A DNA stretch of 64,000 bases from Methylotenera sp. (lineage in GTDB: Bacteria; Pseudomonadota; Gammaproteobacteria; Burkholderiales; Methylophilaceae), in contig NZ_JAUXOY010000005.1 in the NCBI RefSeq assembly GCF_030684185.1, positions 32,001 through 96,000 of the forward strand, read 5' to 3'. Each line of letters opens with the position of its first letter. Within the stretch, counting starts at the first letter, position 1. Under the pieces are notes generated by a model, which made no database searches, was not told the origin of the DNA, and saw only the letters and a program-made list of their open reading frames with translations. The translations under genes and the position numbers were made by a program. Shown piece by piece: positions 55,957-64,000 of this stretch.

Positions 55957-57225
55957 ATGAAAGTAATGGTCATAGGCAATGGTGGTCGCGAACATGCGCT
56001 GGCTTGGAAAATCGCACAAAATAAAGAAGTAAGCCGTGTGTATGTAGCGCCTGGAAACGCAGGCACTGCGACTAACCCTGACATGTTGAATGTACCTATA
56101 AGCAGTGTGCCAGATTTGCTGGCGTTTGCACAAAAAGAGCAGATCCACCTTACCATTGTCGGACCAGAAGCCCCCCTATCGCAAGGGGTGGTGGATGTAT
56201 TTCGTGCGGCAGGCTTAAGAATTTTTGGCCCCACCAAAGCCGCAGCGCAACTGGAGTCTTCAAAAGACTACGCCAAAGCTTTTATGGTGCGGCACAACAT
56301 TCCTACTGCGGCTTATGCTACCTTTACTGATGCCAAATTGGCCCACGACTACGTCACACATCAAGGCGCACCAATTGTAATTAAAGCGGATGGATTAGCA
56401 GCCGGTAAAGGTGTAGTGGTTGCAATGTCTGATGATGAAGCGCATGCCGCCATTGATGCAATGCTTTCAGACAACAAGCTTGGCAATGCAGGTGCCCGCG
56501 TAGTAATTGAAGAGTTTTTAACGGGTGAAGAAGCCAGCTTTATTGTGATGGTAGATGGCAAAAACATACTAGCACTTGCCACTAGCCAAGACCACAAGCG
56601 CCTATTGGATAATGACCTAGGTCCTAATACTGGCGGCATGGGGGCTTATTCACCCGCACCTGTTGTTACACCTGAAATTCACGCCAAAGTCATGCGTGAA
56701 ATCATTCGACCAACAGTAGAAGGCATGGCCAAAGACGGTATTCCGTACACGGGTTTTTTATACGCCGGCTTGATGATTTCACCCAATGGCAACATTAAAA
56801 CCCTGGAGTTCAACTGCCGAATGGGCGACCCAGAAACCCAGCCAATTATGCTGCGCTTAAAAAGTGACTTTGTGACATTAGCCGAACATGCGGTTGACGG
56901 CACTTTGGACCAAGCTGAAGCTATATGGGATAGACGTACCGCGCTTGGCGTGGTGATGGCATCGGCTAATTATCCTGACACACCAAGATTAGGTGATGAA
57001 ATTACCGGCTTACCAAAAAACTTGGAGGATGCACAGGTATTTCATGCAGGGACTACGCTTAAAGATGGCAAAGTATTAACCAGCGGCGGTCGCGTACTTT
57101 GCGTGACTACATTAGGCGAAACCGTTAAATTTGCACAAAGTCGTGCCTACCAAATTTTAGAAGAGATTAAATTTAACGGCGCACAATATCGCAAAGATAT
57201 CGGATTCCGCGCCATTAAAGGGTAG
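55957..57225 (+). CDS. purD: Phosphoribosylamine-glycine ligase PurD
   Basis: ATP-grasp enzyme forming glycinamide ribonucleotide. The 422 residues start VMVIGNGGREHALAWK and carry the ATP-grasp blocks IVIKADGLAAGKGVVVA and NTGGMGAYSP, plus the metal-binding EFNCRMGDPETQ. Probably transcribed with purH and hemF (18-base gap after). Confidence 0.98.
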   Translation: MKVMVIGNGGREHALAWKIAQNKEVSRVYVAPGNAGTATNPDMLNVPISSVPDLLAFAQKEQIHLTIVGPEAPLSQGVVDVFRAAGLRIFGPTKAAAQLESSKDYAKAFMVRHNIPTAAYATFTDAKLAHDYVTHQGAPIVIKADGLAAGKGVVVAMSDDEAHAAIDAMLSDNKLGNAGARVVIEEFLTGEEASFIVMVDGKNILALATSQDHKRLLDNDLGPNTGGMGAYSPAPVVTPEIHAKVMREIIRPTVEGMAKDGIPYTGFLYAGLMISPNGNIKTLEFNCRMGDPETQPIMLRLKSDFVTLAEHAVDGTLDQAEAIWDRRTALGVVMASANYPDTPRLGDEITGLPKNLEDAQVFHAGTTLKDGKVLTSGGRVLCVTTLGETVKFAQSRAYQILEEIKFNGAQYRKDIGFRAIKG

Positions 57226-57243
57226 TCTATACAAGGTTAAATC

Positions 57244-58155
57244 ATGAATACCCAGGACGTACTAAACTATTTACAAAATCTACAAGCAAAAATTGTTGAA
57301 GCTGTAGAGTTAGTCGACGGAAAAAACTTTCTGCAAGACAGCTGGCAACGCCCAGAGGGTGGCGGTGGAAACTCTTGCTTACTTGAAGATGGCAATGTAT
57401 TTGAGCGGGCTGGCGTGGGTTTCTCCCATGTATTGGGCAACAAACTTCCGCCTTCTGCCAGTGCTGCGCATCCTGAAGCTGCTGGTCGCCCTTGGGAAGC
57501 GATGGGCGTATCGTTAGTATTCCATCCACGCAACCCATATATCCCTACCGTACATATGAATGTGCGATTTTTTGTAGCAAAAGCACAGCACAGCACAGAT
57601 GCTGATATTTGGTGGTTTGGCGGTGGCATGGATCTCACGCCTTACTATGGCTTTGAAGAAGATGCAGAGCACTTTCATCGCACTAACAAAACGGCACTAG
57701 ATGCATTTGATAAAGCCTATTATCCAAAATTCAAAAAAGAATGTGACGAATATTTTTATCTGAAACATCGTAAAGAACCACGCGGTATCGGCGGAATATT
57801 TTTTGATGACTTTAACGAATTAGGATTTGAAAAAAGTTTTGAGCTGCAACGTGCGGTGGGTGATAGTTTTCTAAACGCATATTTACCAATTGTTCAGCGA
57901 CGTAAAGATACGCCATACGGTGAACGTGAGCGTGACTTTCAAGCCTATCGGCGTGGTCGTTATGTTGAATTTAATCTTGTATACGACCGAGGTACATTGT
58001 TTGGCTTGCAGTCCAACGGTCGCACTGAATCCATTTTGCTTTCTATGCCGCCCATTGTTAAGTGGCGTTATGATTGGAAACCAGAAGTAGGTAGCCCTGA
58101 GGCTAAGCTTTATACTGACTTTTTGATTGATAAAAACTGGCTCTCAATCACTTGA
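57244..58155 (+). CDS. hemF: Oxygen-dependent coproporphyrinogen III oxidase HemF
   Basis: Aerobic oxidative decarboxylation of coproporphyrinogen III in haem synthesis. The 303 residues include [60 protein letters not shown] and [18 protein letters not shown], all strongly conserved. Needs oxygen, consistent with an aerobic or microaerobic lifestyle; no hemN is in the window. Confidence 0.98.
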   Translation: MNTQDVLNYLQNLQAKIVEAVELVDGKNFLQDSWQRPEGGGGNSCLLEDGNVFERAGVGFSHVLGNKLPPSASAAHPEAAGRPWEAMGVSLVFHPRNPYIPTVHMNVRFFVAKAQHSTDADIWWFGGGMDLTPYYGFEEDAEHFHRTNKTALDAFDKAYYPKFKKECDEYFYLKHRKEPRGIGGIFFDDFNELGFEKSFELQRAVGDSFLNAYLPIVQRRKDTPYGERERDFQAYRRGRYVEFNLVYDRGTLFGLQSNGRTESILLSMPPIVKWRYDWKPEVGSPEAKLYTDFLIDKNWLSIT

Positions 58156-58193
58156 TTGCTGACTCATCATCCATGATAAAAGCGTCTACTGAA

Positions 58194-59480
58194 ATGAACA
58201 CCCAAGCTAAAGATCTACTATCCTTCATTGATGCCAGCCCCAGCCCTTGGCACGCGGTCAACACAGTAGAGCAACATCTACTCAATCAAGGCTTCAAACA
58301 GCTACATGAATCTGAGGCGTGGCAAGTGAACGCTGGCGACAGCTACTACGTGGTTCGTGGTGGCGCTTCTATCATTGCATTCACACTTGGCAGTAAAAAT
58401 CCGACTGAAACTGGTTTTCGCATAGTGGGCGCACATACCGACTCACCCAGCTTGCGGCTTAAACCAAATGCGGCTTATGGTAATGATGGCTTAGTTAGAA
58501 TTGGTGTTGAAGTATATGGCGGCCCGATTTTAGCCACTTTTACCGACCGCGACTTAAGTGTTGCCGGCCGCGTTACCATTCGTACAGCAAATGGTTTTGA
58601 AACGCGTCTAGTAAAATTTGATAATGCCATGATGCGCTTGCCTAACTTAGCGATTCACATGAACCGCGAAGTCAATGATAAAGGCCTAGTACTCAATAAA
58701 CAAACTGAATTACCACTGATTTTTGGTGAAAATGAAGCTGGGGTTGAGGCAGATAAACAGTTTTTATGCCATATTGCAGCAGCGCTTAAAGTTGAAGCTA
58801 AAGACATTCTGACGTTTGAACTCAATGTTTTTGATACGCAAAAAGGCGTATTTTGGGGAGCCAATCAAGAGTTTATTGCTGATAGTCAATTAGATAATCT
58901 GGCGTCCTGCCACGCTACAATAACAGCATTGACTGCTGCTAAAAATCCCGACTCAACCTGCATCTGTGCATTATTTGACCACGAAGAAGTTGGCAGCGAA
59001 AGTACGACAGGCGCCAGCGGTAGCTTTTTAAATGATGTAGTGAACCGCATCGCAAGCGGTCTGCAACTAGATGAAGAAGCTAAACTACGCGCACTTGCAC
59101 AAAGCTTTTTCATCAGCGCTGATATGGCGCATGCCTATCACCCTAATCATCCTTCGGCCTATGAGCCTTGCCACCATGTACTGGTCAATAAAGGCCCTGT
59201 CATTAAAACCAACGCAAACCAGCGTTACTCTACTAACGCAGAAACTGCAGCGCGCTTTATTACGCTATGCGAAAGTGCCGGAGTACCGTATCAGCAATAT
59301 GCGCACCGTACTGATTTAGGCTGCGGCAGCACAATAGGGCCTATCGTGGCATCAAATTTAGGTGTGCCTAGTGTTGATGTAGGCTCACCAATGTGGGCAA
59401 TGCACAGCATTCGCGAAAGTGCCGGTGTGCTTGACCATAGCTATATGATTGCAGTGCTGAAAGCGATGTTTAAAAGCTAA
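58194..59480 (+). CDS. apeB: M18 family aminopeptidase (ApeB type)
   Basis: Zinc aminopeptidase that removes N-terminal residues from peptides. Seen: PSPWHAVNTVEQHL, VGAHTDSPSLRLKPN (metal His/Asp), LFDHEEVGSESTTGA (catalytic Glu) and a late MWAMHSIRESAG with the last metal histidine. ATG 58194 gives 428 residues, the family norm; ATG 58173 and a TTG overlapping the hemF end at 58152 are alternatives, and none has a clear ribosome site. Confidence 0.92.
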   Translation: MNTQAKDLLSFIDASPSPWHAVNTVEQHLLNQGFKQLHESEAWQVNAGDSYYVVRGGASIIAFTLGSKNPTETGFRIVGAHTDSPSLRLKPNAAYGNDGLVRIGVEVYGGPILATFTDRDLSVAGRVTIRTANGFETRLVKFDNAMMRLPNLAIHMNREVNDKGLVLNKQTELPLIFGENEAGVEADKQFLCHIAAALKVEAKDILTFELNVFDTQKGVFWGANQEFIADSQLDNLASCHATITALTAAKNPDSTCICALFDHEEVGSESTTGASGSFLNDVVNRIASGLQLDEEAKLRALAQSFFISADMAHAYHPNHPSAYEPCHHVLVNKGPVIKTNANQRYSTNAETAARFITLCESAGVPYQQYAHRTDLGCGSTIGPIVASNLGVPSVDVGSPMWAMHSIRESAGVLDHSYMIAVLKAMFKS

Positions 59481-59536
59481 CCAGCTTATTTATTGCATTT
59501 TATCGCTATAATTGACCTTAAATTAAAGGGTATAAA

Positions 59537-60868
59537 ATGCAAGCATTAGAAAAAATCATCGGTACGCTTTCAAGCATAGCATGGGGTCCGCCCATGCTCA
59601 TTTTACTGGTAGGTACAGGGCTTTACCTCACTATTCTTTTAAAAGGCGTGCAGTTTCGCGCCCTACCCCACGCACTTAAGCTCATTTTCAACAAAGACCA
59701 CCATCACGAAGGCGACATTAGTCACTTTGCCGCACTCACGACAGCCCTTGCTGCCACAGTAGGAACGGGCAATATTGCGGGTGTAGCTCTTGCCATTACC
59801 ATAGGCGGGCCTGGCGCGGTATTTTGGATGTGGGTAACAGGTTTAGTAGGTATGGCAACTAAATATAGCGAGGCCGTACTCGCCATTAAGTATCGTGAAA
59901 AAGGCGCGCATGGCATGCGTGGCGGACCGATGTACTATTTAGCAAAAGGTGCAGGGCTGCCTTGGTTAGGCACTTTATTTGCGATTTTTACCGCGTTTGC
60001 TGCTTTTGGTATCGGCAATATGATGCAAGCAAATGCAACAGCCGGTGTACTTCACTCTACGTTTAACATCCCCACAGAGGCCACAGGCATTGTACTGATG
60101 CTTCTCACAGGTTTGGTGATTTTAGGTGGCATACGCACCATTGGCAAATTCACCTCTTATCTTGTACCCTTTATGATTGTGCTTTATGTAGGCAGTTGTT
60201 TGATTGTGCTAGCAATCAACGTAAACGAAATCCCTCACGCATTGGGTTTGATTTTTTACCACGCATTTAATCCAAGCGCCGCCTCAGGTGGATTTATTGG
60301 CGCAACCGTCGCCACCGCGATTAGCGTAGGGGTTGCGCGTGGCGTGTTCTCAAATGAATCTGGCTTAGGCTCCGCCCCAATCGCTGCCGCCGCCGCGCGA
60401 ACGAACGACCCTGTAAAACAAGCCTTAGTGAGCATGACGCAAACTTTTATTGACACCTTAGTCGTATGTACCATGACGGCCTTAGTGATTTTAACCGCCA
60501 GTAGCTGGACGCAAAAAATTGAACCAACCGCCCTCACCAGCGTAAGCATGGCAGAAACATTAGGCAGCACGGGTAGCATTATCGTAGCCATTGCCACCGC
60601 ATTATTTGCCTATTCCACGTTAATTGGTTGGAATTATTACGGTGAAAAAGCCATTGAATATTTATTCGGCGAGCGTGCCATCCGTATTTATCGTGTGTTT
60701 TTTATTGTAGCGGTCATGGTCGGTTCAGTTGTCAGCCTAAAACTAGTGCTCAATTTTTCAGACTTAATGAACGCCTTAATGGCGATTCCTAATTTAATCG
60801 GCTTATTATTGTTATCAAAAATAATTAAGCAAGAAACTGATCGCTATTTTACTGAAGTTAAAAAGTAA
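59537..60868 (+). CDS. Sodium:alanine/glycine symporter (AGCS family)
   Basis: A 443-residue inner-membrane amino acid transporter with about ten spans. Family signatures: ALAATVGTGNIAGVALAITIGGPGAVFWMWV and GVARGVFSNESGLGSAPIAAAAA. Takes up alanine or glycine with sodium. It is 15 bases before a second sodium-coupled transporter gene, so the two may be one transcript. AAAGGG precedes its ATG. Confidence 0.93.
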   Translation: MQALEKIIGTLSSIAWGPPMLILLVGTGLYLTILLKGVQFRALPHALKLIFNKDHHHEGDISHFAALTTALAATVGTGNIAGVALAITIGGPGAVFWMWVTGLVGMATKYSEAVLAIKYREKGAHGMRGGPMYYLAKGAGLPWLGTLFAIFTAFAAFGIGNMMQANATAGVLHSTFNIPTEATGIVLMLLTGLVILGGIRTIGKFTSYLVPFMIVLYVGSCLIVLAINVNEIPHALGLIFYHAFNPSAASGGFIGATVATAISVGVARGVFSNESGLGSAPIAAAAARTNDPVKQALVSMTQTFIDTLVVCTMTALVILTASSWTQKIEPTALTSVSMAETLGSTGSIIVAIATALFAYSTLIGWNYYGEKAIEYLFGERAIRIYRVFFIVAVMVGSVVSLKLVLNFSDLMNALMAIPNLIGLLLLSKIIKQETDRYFTEVKK

Positions 60869-60882
60869 CGAGAAATATTGAG

Positions 60883-62241
60883 ATGTCGCACATACCACAT
60901 CGTAGCCATTGGAACAGCCGCTGGACATTCATGCTAGCTACAGCCGGCTCTGCCATTGGTTTAGGTAATATTTGGAAACTACCCTACATGATAGGCGTCA
61001 ATGGTGGAAGTGCATTTGTTCTGGTATTTGTGATTAGCATTTTTTTAGTGGGAATACCACTGATGATGACTGAAATTTTACTTGGTCGCCGCGCGCAAAA
61101 AAACCCATTAGATGGCATTCAGACACTCGCCATAGAGGCGAAAAAATCCAGCCTATGGCGATATTTGGGGGGCATGGGTATGCTGACAGGTTTACTGATA
61201 CTGGGTTTCTACAGCGTAATTGGTGGCTGGGTACTGGCATATATCAGCGAGGCTGTCAGTGGAAGTTTCAGCCAAATTACCGCACAGCAATCTACGGCTA
61301 ATTTCGATGCATTATTAGCCTCACCTTTCAAACTACTGTTCTGGCATACAGTCTTTATGCTGATGACTATGAGCGTAGTCGCGCACGGTGTGAACTCCGG
61401 ACTTGAAAAAGCCAACAACATACTCATTCCGGCATTATTCGCCATATTATTGGTGTTGCTAGGCTACAGCATGTCGGAAGGTGATATGCAGACCGCATTT
61501 CAATTCATGTTTAAACCTGACTTTTCAAAAATTACACCTGTATCAGTTTTGTCTGCACTAGGTCATGCGTTTTTCTCGCTCAGTTTAGGTATGGGCGCTG
61601 TCATGGTGTATGGCTCATACCTGCAACGTAATGTTTCCATTGCGCGCACCACTATTTATATTGCATTGGCTGACACCCTATTAGGCTTACTGGTAGGGTT
61701 AGCGATTTACTCATTAGTATTTGCCAATCATTTAGCGCCTAATGCCGGGCCTGGCTTGATATTTCAAACCCTTCCAATTGCTTTTGGTCATATGCCTGGT
61801 GGCAATATTATTGGTGTGCTATTTTTTTTACTGGTAGCTTTTGCAGCATGGACATCTTCTATTTCACTGGTTGAACCTACCATTGCATGGATAGTAGAAA
61901 ACACTAAAATTAAACGTCATGCTGCCGCCCTGATATTGGGTGTTGCAGTTTGGTTACTTGGCGTTGCTGTGGCGCTATCGTTCAATGAATGGAAAGATAT
62001 TAAAATTGTATTTAATCTTAATATTTTTGAAACGCTTGATAAGCTCACATCTACCGTTTTGTTGCCGCTGGGCGGCTTGTTGATGGCAATTTTTGCAGGC
62101 TATTTTATGAATAAAAATCATGTGCAAGAAGAACTTAATTTAAACGACCAAGCTTTTAAATTATGGCGCATTGCCAATAACTACATTGCCCCAATCGCTA
62201 TTGCCGCAGTATTTTTATATTTGTTTGGTCTAATCAAATAA
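60883..62241 (+). CDS. Sodium-dependent transporter, NSS/SNF family
   Basis: A 452-residue LeuT-fold transporter. The first span has the sodium/substrate motif TAGSAIGLGNIWKLPYMIGVNGGSAFV; about eleven spans follow. Bacterial members import amino acids such as leucine, tryptophan or tyrosine with sodium; the substrate is not predictable here. A bidirectional terminator follows. Confidence 0.92.
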   Translation: MSHIPHRSHWNSRWTFMLATAGSAIGLGNIWKLPYMIGVNGGSAFVLVFVISIFLVGIPLMMTEILLGRRAQKNPLDGIQTLAIEAKKSSLWRYLGGMGMLTGLLILGFYSVIGGWVLAYISEAVSGSFSQITAQQSTANFDALLASPFKLLFWHTVFMLMTMSVVAHGVNSGLEKANNILIPALFAILLVLLGYSMSEGDMQTAFQFMFKPDFSKITPVSVLSALGHAFFSLSLGMGAVMVYGSYLQRNVSIARTTIYIALADTLLGLLVGLAIYSLVFANHLAPNAGPGLIFQTLPIAFGHMPGGNIIGVLFFLLVAFAAWTSSISLVEPTIAWIVENTKIKRHAAALILGVAVWLLGVAVALSFNEWKDIKIVFNLNIFETLDKLTSTVLLPLGGLLMAIFAGYFMNKNHVQEELNLNDQAFKLWRIANNYIAPIAIAAVFLYLFGLIK

Positions 62242-62296
62242 CTAGAGCCTTTGTACAACGGCTTTTTCAACCATAAAAAATTATATTCACTGCCAT

Positions 62297-62327
62297 AAAA
62301 AAGGCCAGCTTTTTGAGCTGGCCTTTT
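62297..62327. terminator. Bidirectional terminator
   Basis: AAGGCCAGCT (62301-62310) pairs with AGCTGGCCTT (62316-62325) around TTTTG, flanked by A-runs left and T-runs right. It serves both the transporter pair and the converging cytochrome gene. Confidence 0.88.
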
Positions 62328-62346
62328 AGTCAATCTAGCGTCTGAA

Positions 62347-62664
62347 TTACAGCGCTAAAATCCATTGTACGATTGTTTTAATATCGGCATCTTTAACTTG
62401 TGGACTATTAGCTGGCATAGGCATAGGACCCCAAGTGCCACTACCACCTTTTTTCACTTTTTCAATCATTTTAGCTTCAGCCGTTTTGTCGCCTTTGTAT
62501 TTTGCAGCAACATCTTTAAACGCTGGGCCTAATACTTTTGCATCTACAGTGTGGCAGGCTAAACAGCCACTTTTTTGCGCTAATGCTTTGCTATCATCTG
62601 CATTTGCCTGAACCGTAACTAACATAGAACCAGCTACAGCGATGGTTAACAATAAAGCTTTCAT
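62347..62664 (-). CDS. Class I cytochrome c (c-551/c-552 type)
   Basis: A 105-residue periplasmic electron carrier. Signal peptide cleaved near ANA (residue 22), haem motif CLACH at 34-38, and the axial methionine in GPMPMPAN, as in small c-551 proteins. A GGAGAT ribosome site precedes the ATG. Its redox partner is unknown; maturation would use the ccm operon of this window. Confidence 0.94.
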   Translation of the reverse strand: MKALLLTIAVAGSMLVTVQANADDSKALAQKSGCLACHTVDAKVLGPAFKDVAAKYKGDKTAEAKMIEKVKKGGSGTWGPMPMPANSPQVKDADIKTIVQWILAL

Positions 62665-62854
62665 GTCATCTCCTTAAACTTACACCTAAAAATTATTTGC
62701 ACTTTTTACAACCAGCAATGATACCTATAATTACATTCAGTAACAAGCCAGTTACATTAAATCTCACTCAACAGGCTTGGCATATTATCAATACTTTGTG
62801 AGCATACAACGCCTTCACTTAACCATGCGTTGACATCATTTGTGAATTTTTTTG
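62665..62854. other. Upstream region of the cytochrome c gene
   Basis: 190 AT-rich bases between the cytochrome start and the pseudogene remnant. It must hold the cytochrome promoter, but no convincing -35/-10 pair, repeat or reading frame was picked out. Confidence 0.4.
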
Positions 62855-63159
62855 CTAGTTTTTTTGCGCATCTACAATCGAATCATCCTGATAGAAAAAT
62901 AGATGATGCGGGTAATAACATTGAGTAATTTCACGCCACCACAGTTTAATGGGTGCATCTAATAAAAATGCATCATCATTCGGATAAGCATGAGATGCAC
63001 TTTATCATTTTTTGCCGTTGCTAATAAGCAGGAAGCCAATTGAAACTAATATCGGTTTGTTTTGCTCGCGCGATAAAGTAAGTGCCTACTCACACCACGG
63101 GAACCATTCAACAGTGTTTTCTGCATATTTCAGTAAATAAACGCTAGCTTAATTGGCAT
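62855..63159 (-). pseudogene. Decayed YyaL-type (DUF255 thioredoxin-domain) gene remnant
   Basis: On the minus strand MPIKLA (from ATG 63159), then one frame shift on, SVYLLKYAENTVEWFPWCE-stop-ALTLSREQNKPILVSIGF. This matches the family's N-terminal MPNRLA..[38 protein letters not shown]. The CxxC region that should follow is absent. The same frame continues past stops at 63005-63007 and 63002-63004 into 48 codons (SHAYPNDDAFLLDAPIKLWW...) ending at 62855, which I do not recognise. At least three stops and a shift mark it as dead. Confidence 0.7.
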
Positions 63160-63161
63160 GA

Positions 63162-64000
63162 CTAAAGCGGCTCGATTGAATACTCAGCGACCATAGTGTG
63201 TGTTTCATTCGGGTAAATTGTCACGCTGTTTTTCAGTGCATTGGCGGATTCTACACAGAGCATTTTTCGCCATTCATCGGCGGTTCCCATATCACCCATT
63301 TGTGAGGATTTTTCAGCGCCTGGTGACCAAATAACCGTGGTATTACTACCCGATTTTGATACTCTGATAGCTCGGTTATAGCCTTTGTCTTGAATGACAC
63401 AATCTTCTTCACTACTCAGATAGACACGATCAATCTCACCACTAAATTGCAATGATCCATGTTGTACATTACGAATATAGCCTTCAACCTTGTCTGAATA
63501 GACTAAATTATCCAGCCCAGTGATTTCAGCATTTGCCACATCGCTCACATTAAAATACGTGTGATACGCCTCACCTATCATAAATGGATGGTTCGCTAAG
63601 TTAGTCGTATTCATCTCCAAACGCAGGTAATTACCAATTGTAATCTCTAACGTTAAGCGGTAAGGATAAGACAGCTGTTTTTTGGTGACGTCAGTTTCGG
63701 TCATTTCCAATAATAATCTCGTCGTGCCGTTTGCTAAGCGATTACTTTTCTTTAACTGCCATTGAATGACACGCGCAAATCCATGCGGGCAATAGCTACT
63801 ATCTGTAGGATGTGCGCCGAACCATGGCCAACAAATAGGCACGCCCCCACGAATAGACCGACCTGGCGTATAACGCGCATTGCTCGATAGCCACAATACG
63901 GGCTCTGCAGTTGATTTTGGTTGCCATTGCATGACATGTGCGCCCTGCAAAGCCAACTTGGCCGTGGCGTGGCGATTGTCAATTTCAATATAATCTAAAC
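63162..64000 (-). CDS. D-hexose-6-phosphate mutarotase (5' end outside window)
   Basis: Aldose-1-epimerase-like enzyme of the YeaD type, converting alpha and beta anomers of hexose 6-phosphates. The frame is open to the window edge, reading IEIDNRHATAKLALQGAHVMQWQP before the first possible internal start, so the true N-terminus is beyond 64000. Seen: GVPICWPWFGAHP, HGFARVIQW (active-site His and Arg), GEAYHTYFNV and the C-terminal catalytic glutamate region CVESANA. It ends three bases before the YyaL-like remnant begins. Confidence 0.92.
   Translation of the reverse strand, partial: LDYIEIDNRHATAKLALQGAHVMQWQPKSTAEPVLWLSSNARYTPGRSIRGGVPICWPWFGAHPTDSSYCPHGFARVIQWQLKKSNRLANGTTRLLLEMTETDVTKKQLSYPYRLTLEITIGNYLRLEMNTTNLANHPFMIGEAYHTYFNVSDVANAEITGLDNLVYSDKVEGYIRNVQHGSLQFSGEIDRVYLSSEEDCVIQDKGYNRAIRVSKSGSNTTVIWSPGAEKSSQMGDMGTADEWRKMLCVESANALKNSVTIYPNETHTMVAEYSIEPL

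Overview
The window is a chromosomal stretch of a Gram-negative, respiring betaproteobacterium. The gene order (dusB-fis-purH-purD-hemF; a DUF2782 gene next to thrB; a BPSS1780-type membrane protein beside uvrD), the moderate AT-richness and the protein sequences fit the Nitrosomonadales, most likely a Methylophilaceae member such as Methylotenera. That placement is inference: no methanol oxidation gene lies in the window. Almost all of it is ordinary core genome, densely packed on both strands, with the outermost genes cut by both window ends.

Layout. 1-5000: the end of a PfkB sugar/nucleoside kinase, a glycine-zipper lipoprotein, a two-gene ornithine-lipid pair (olsB/olsA type), apaH and a membrane-anchored tandem cytochrome c. 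5033-9434: tRNA-Arg(CCG), a gene-poor gap, then msrB and a probable complete ovothiol pathway (ovoA plus an overlapping ovoB-type C-S lyase); this is the most accessory-looking block. 9620-14760: HU, a DUF123 protein, an orphan sigma-54 response regulator, and a TonB-dependent receptor behind a tandem palindromic operator. 14954-22014: the whole cytochrome c maturation operon ccmABCDEFGHI. 22161-28781: DinG/YoaA helicase, NlpC/P60 hydrolase, Rdx-family protein, CtpA protease, a GlcF-like Fe-S protein and Coq7. 28796-37918: DUF2322, OsmC, a nested pair of repeat elements, FKBP, DacB, BioA, RlhA, YjdM, Tas and small unknowns. 37987-40149: groESL with both a sigma-32 promoter and a CIRCE operator. 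40302-40420: a likely unannotated minus-strand small RNA. 40532-52701: UvrD, ThrB, LOG protein, DNA polymerase I, a diguanylate cyclase, CinA-like and YkgJ proteins, and a metabolite:H+ symporter. 52861-62241: dusB-fis, purH-purD-hemF, M18 aminopeptidase and two sodium-coupled amino acid transporters. 62347-64000: cytochrome c-551, a decayed YyaL-type gene and a partial hexose-6-phosphate mutarotase.

How the parts fit. The ccm operon supplies haem attachment for the c-type cytochromes in the window, and Coq7 and HemF serve ubiquinone and haem supply, so respiration is a shared theme. MsrB, ovothiol, OsmC and the SelW-like protein form a scattered thiol-redox defence set. No phage, CRISPR array, toxin-antitoxin module or secretion system was seen. 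The less-explained signals are small: the structured RNA after groEL, the tandem operator of the TonB receptor, repeat DNA translated inside polA, and the repeat element inserted inside another repeat at 29.6 kb.
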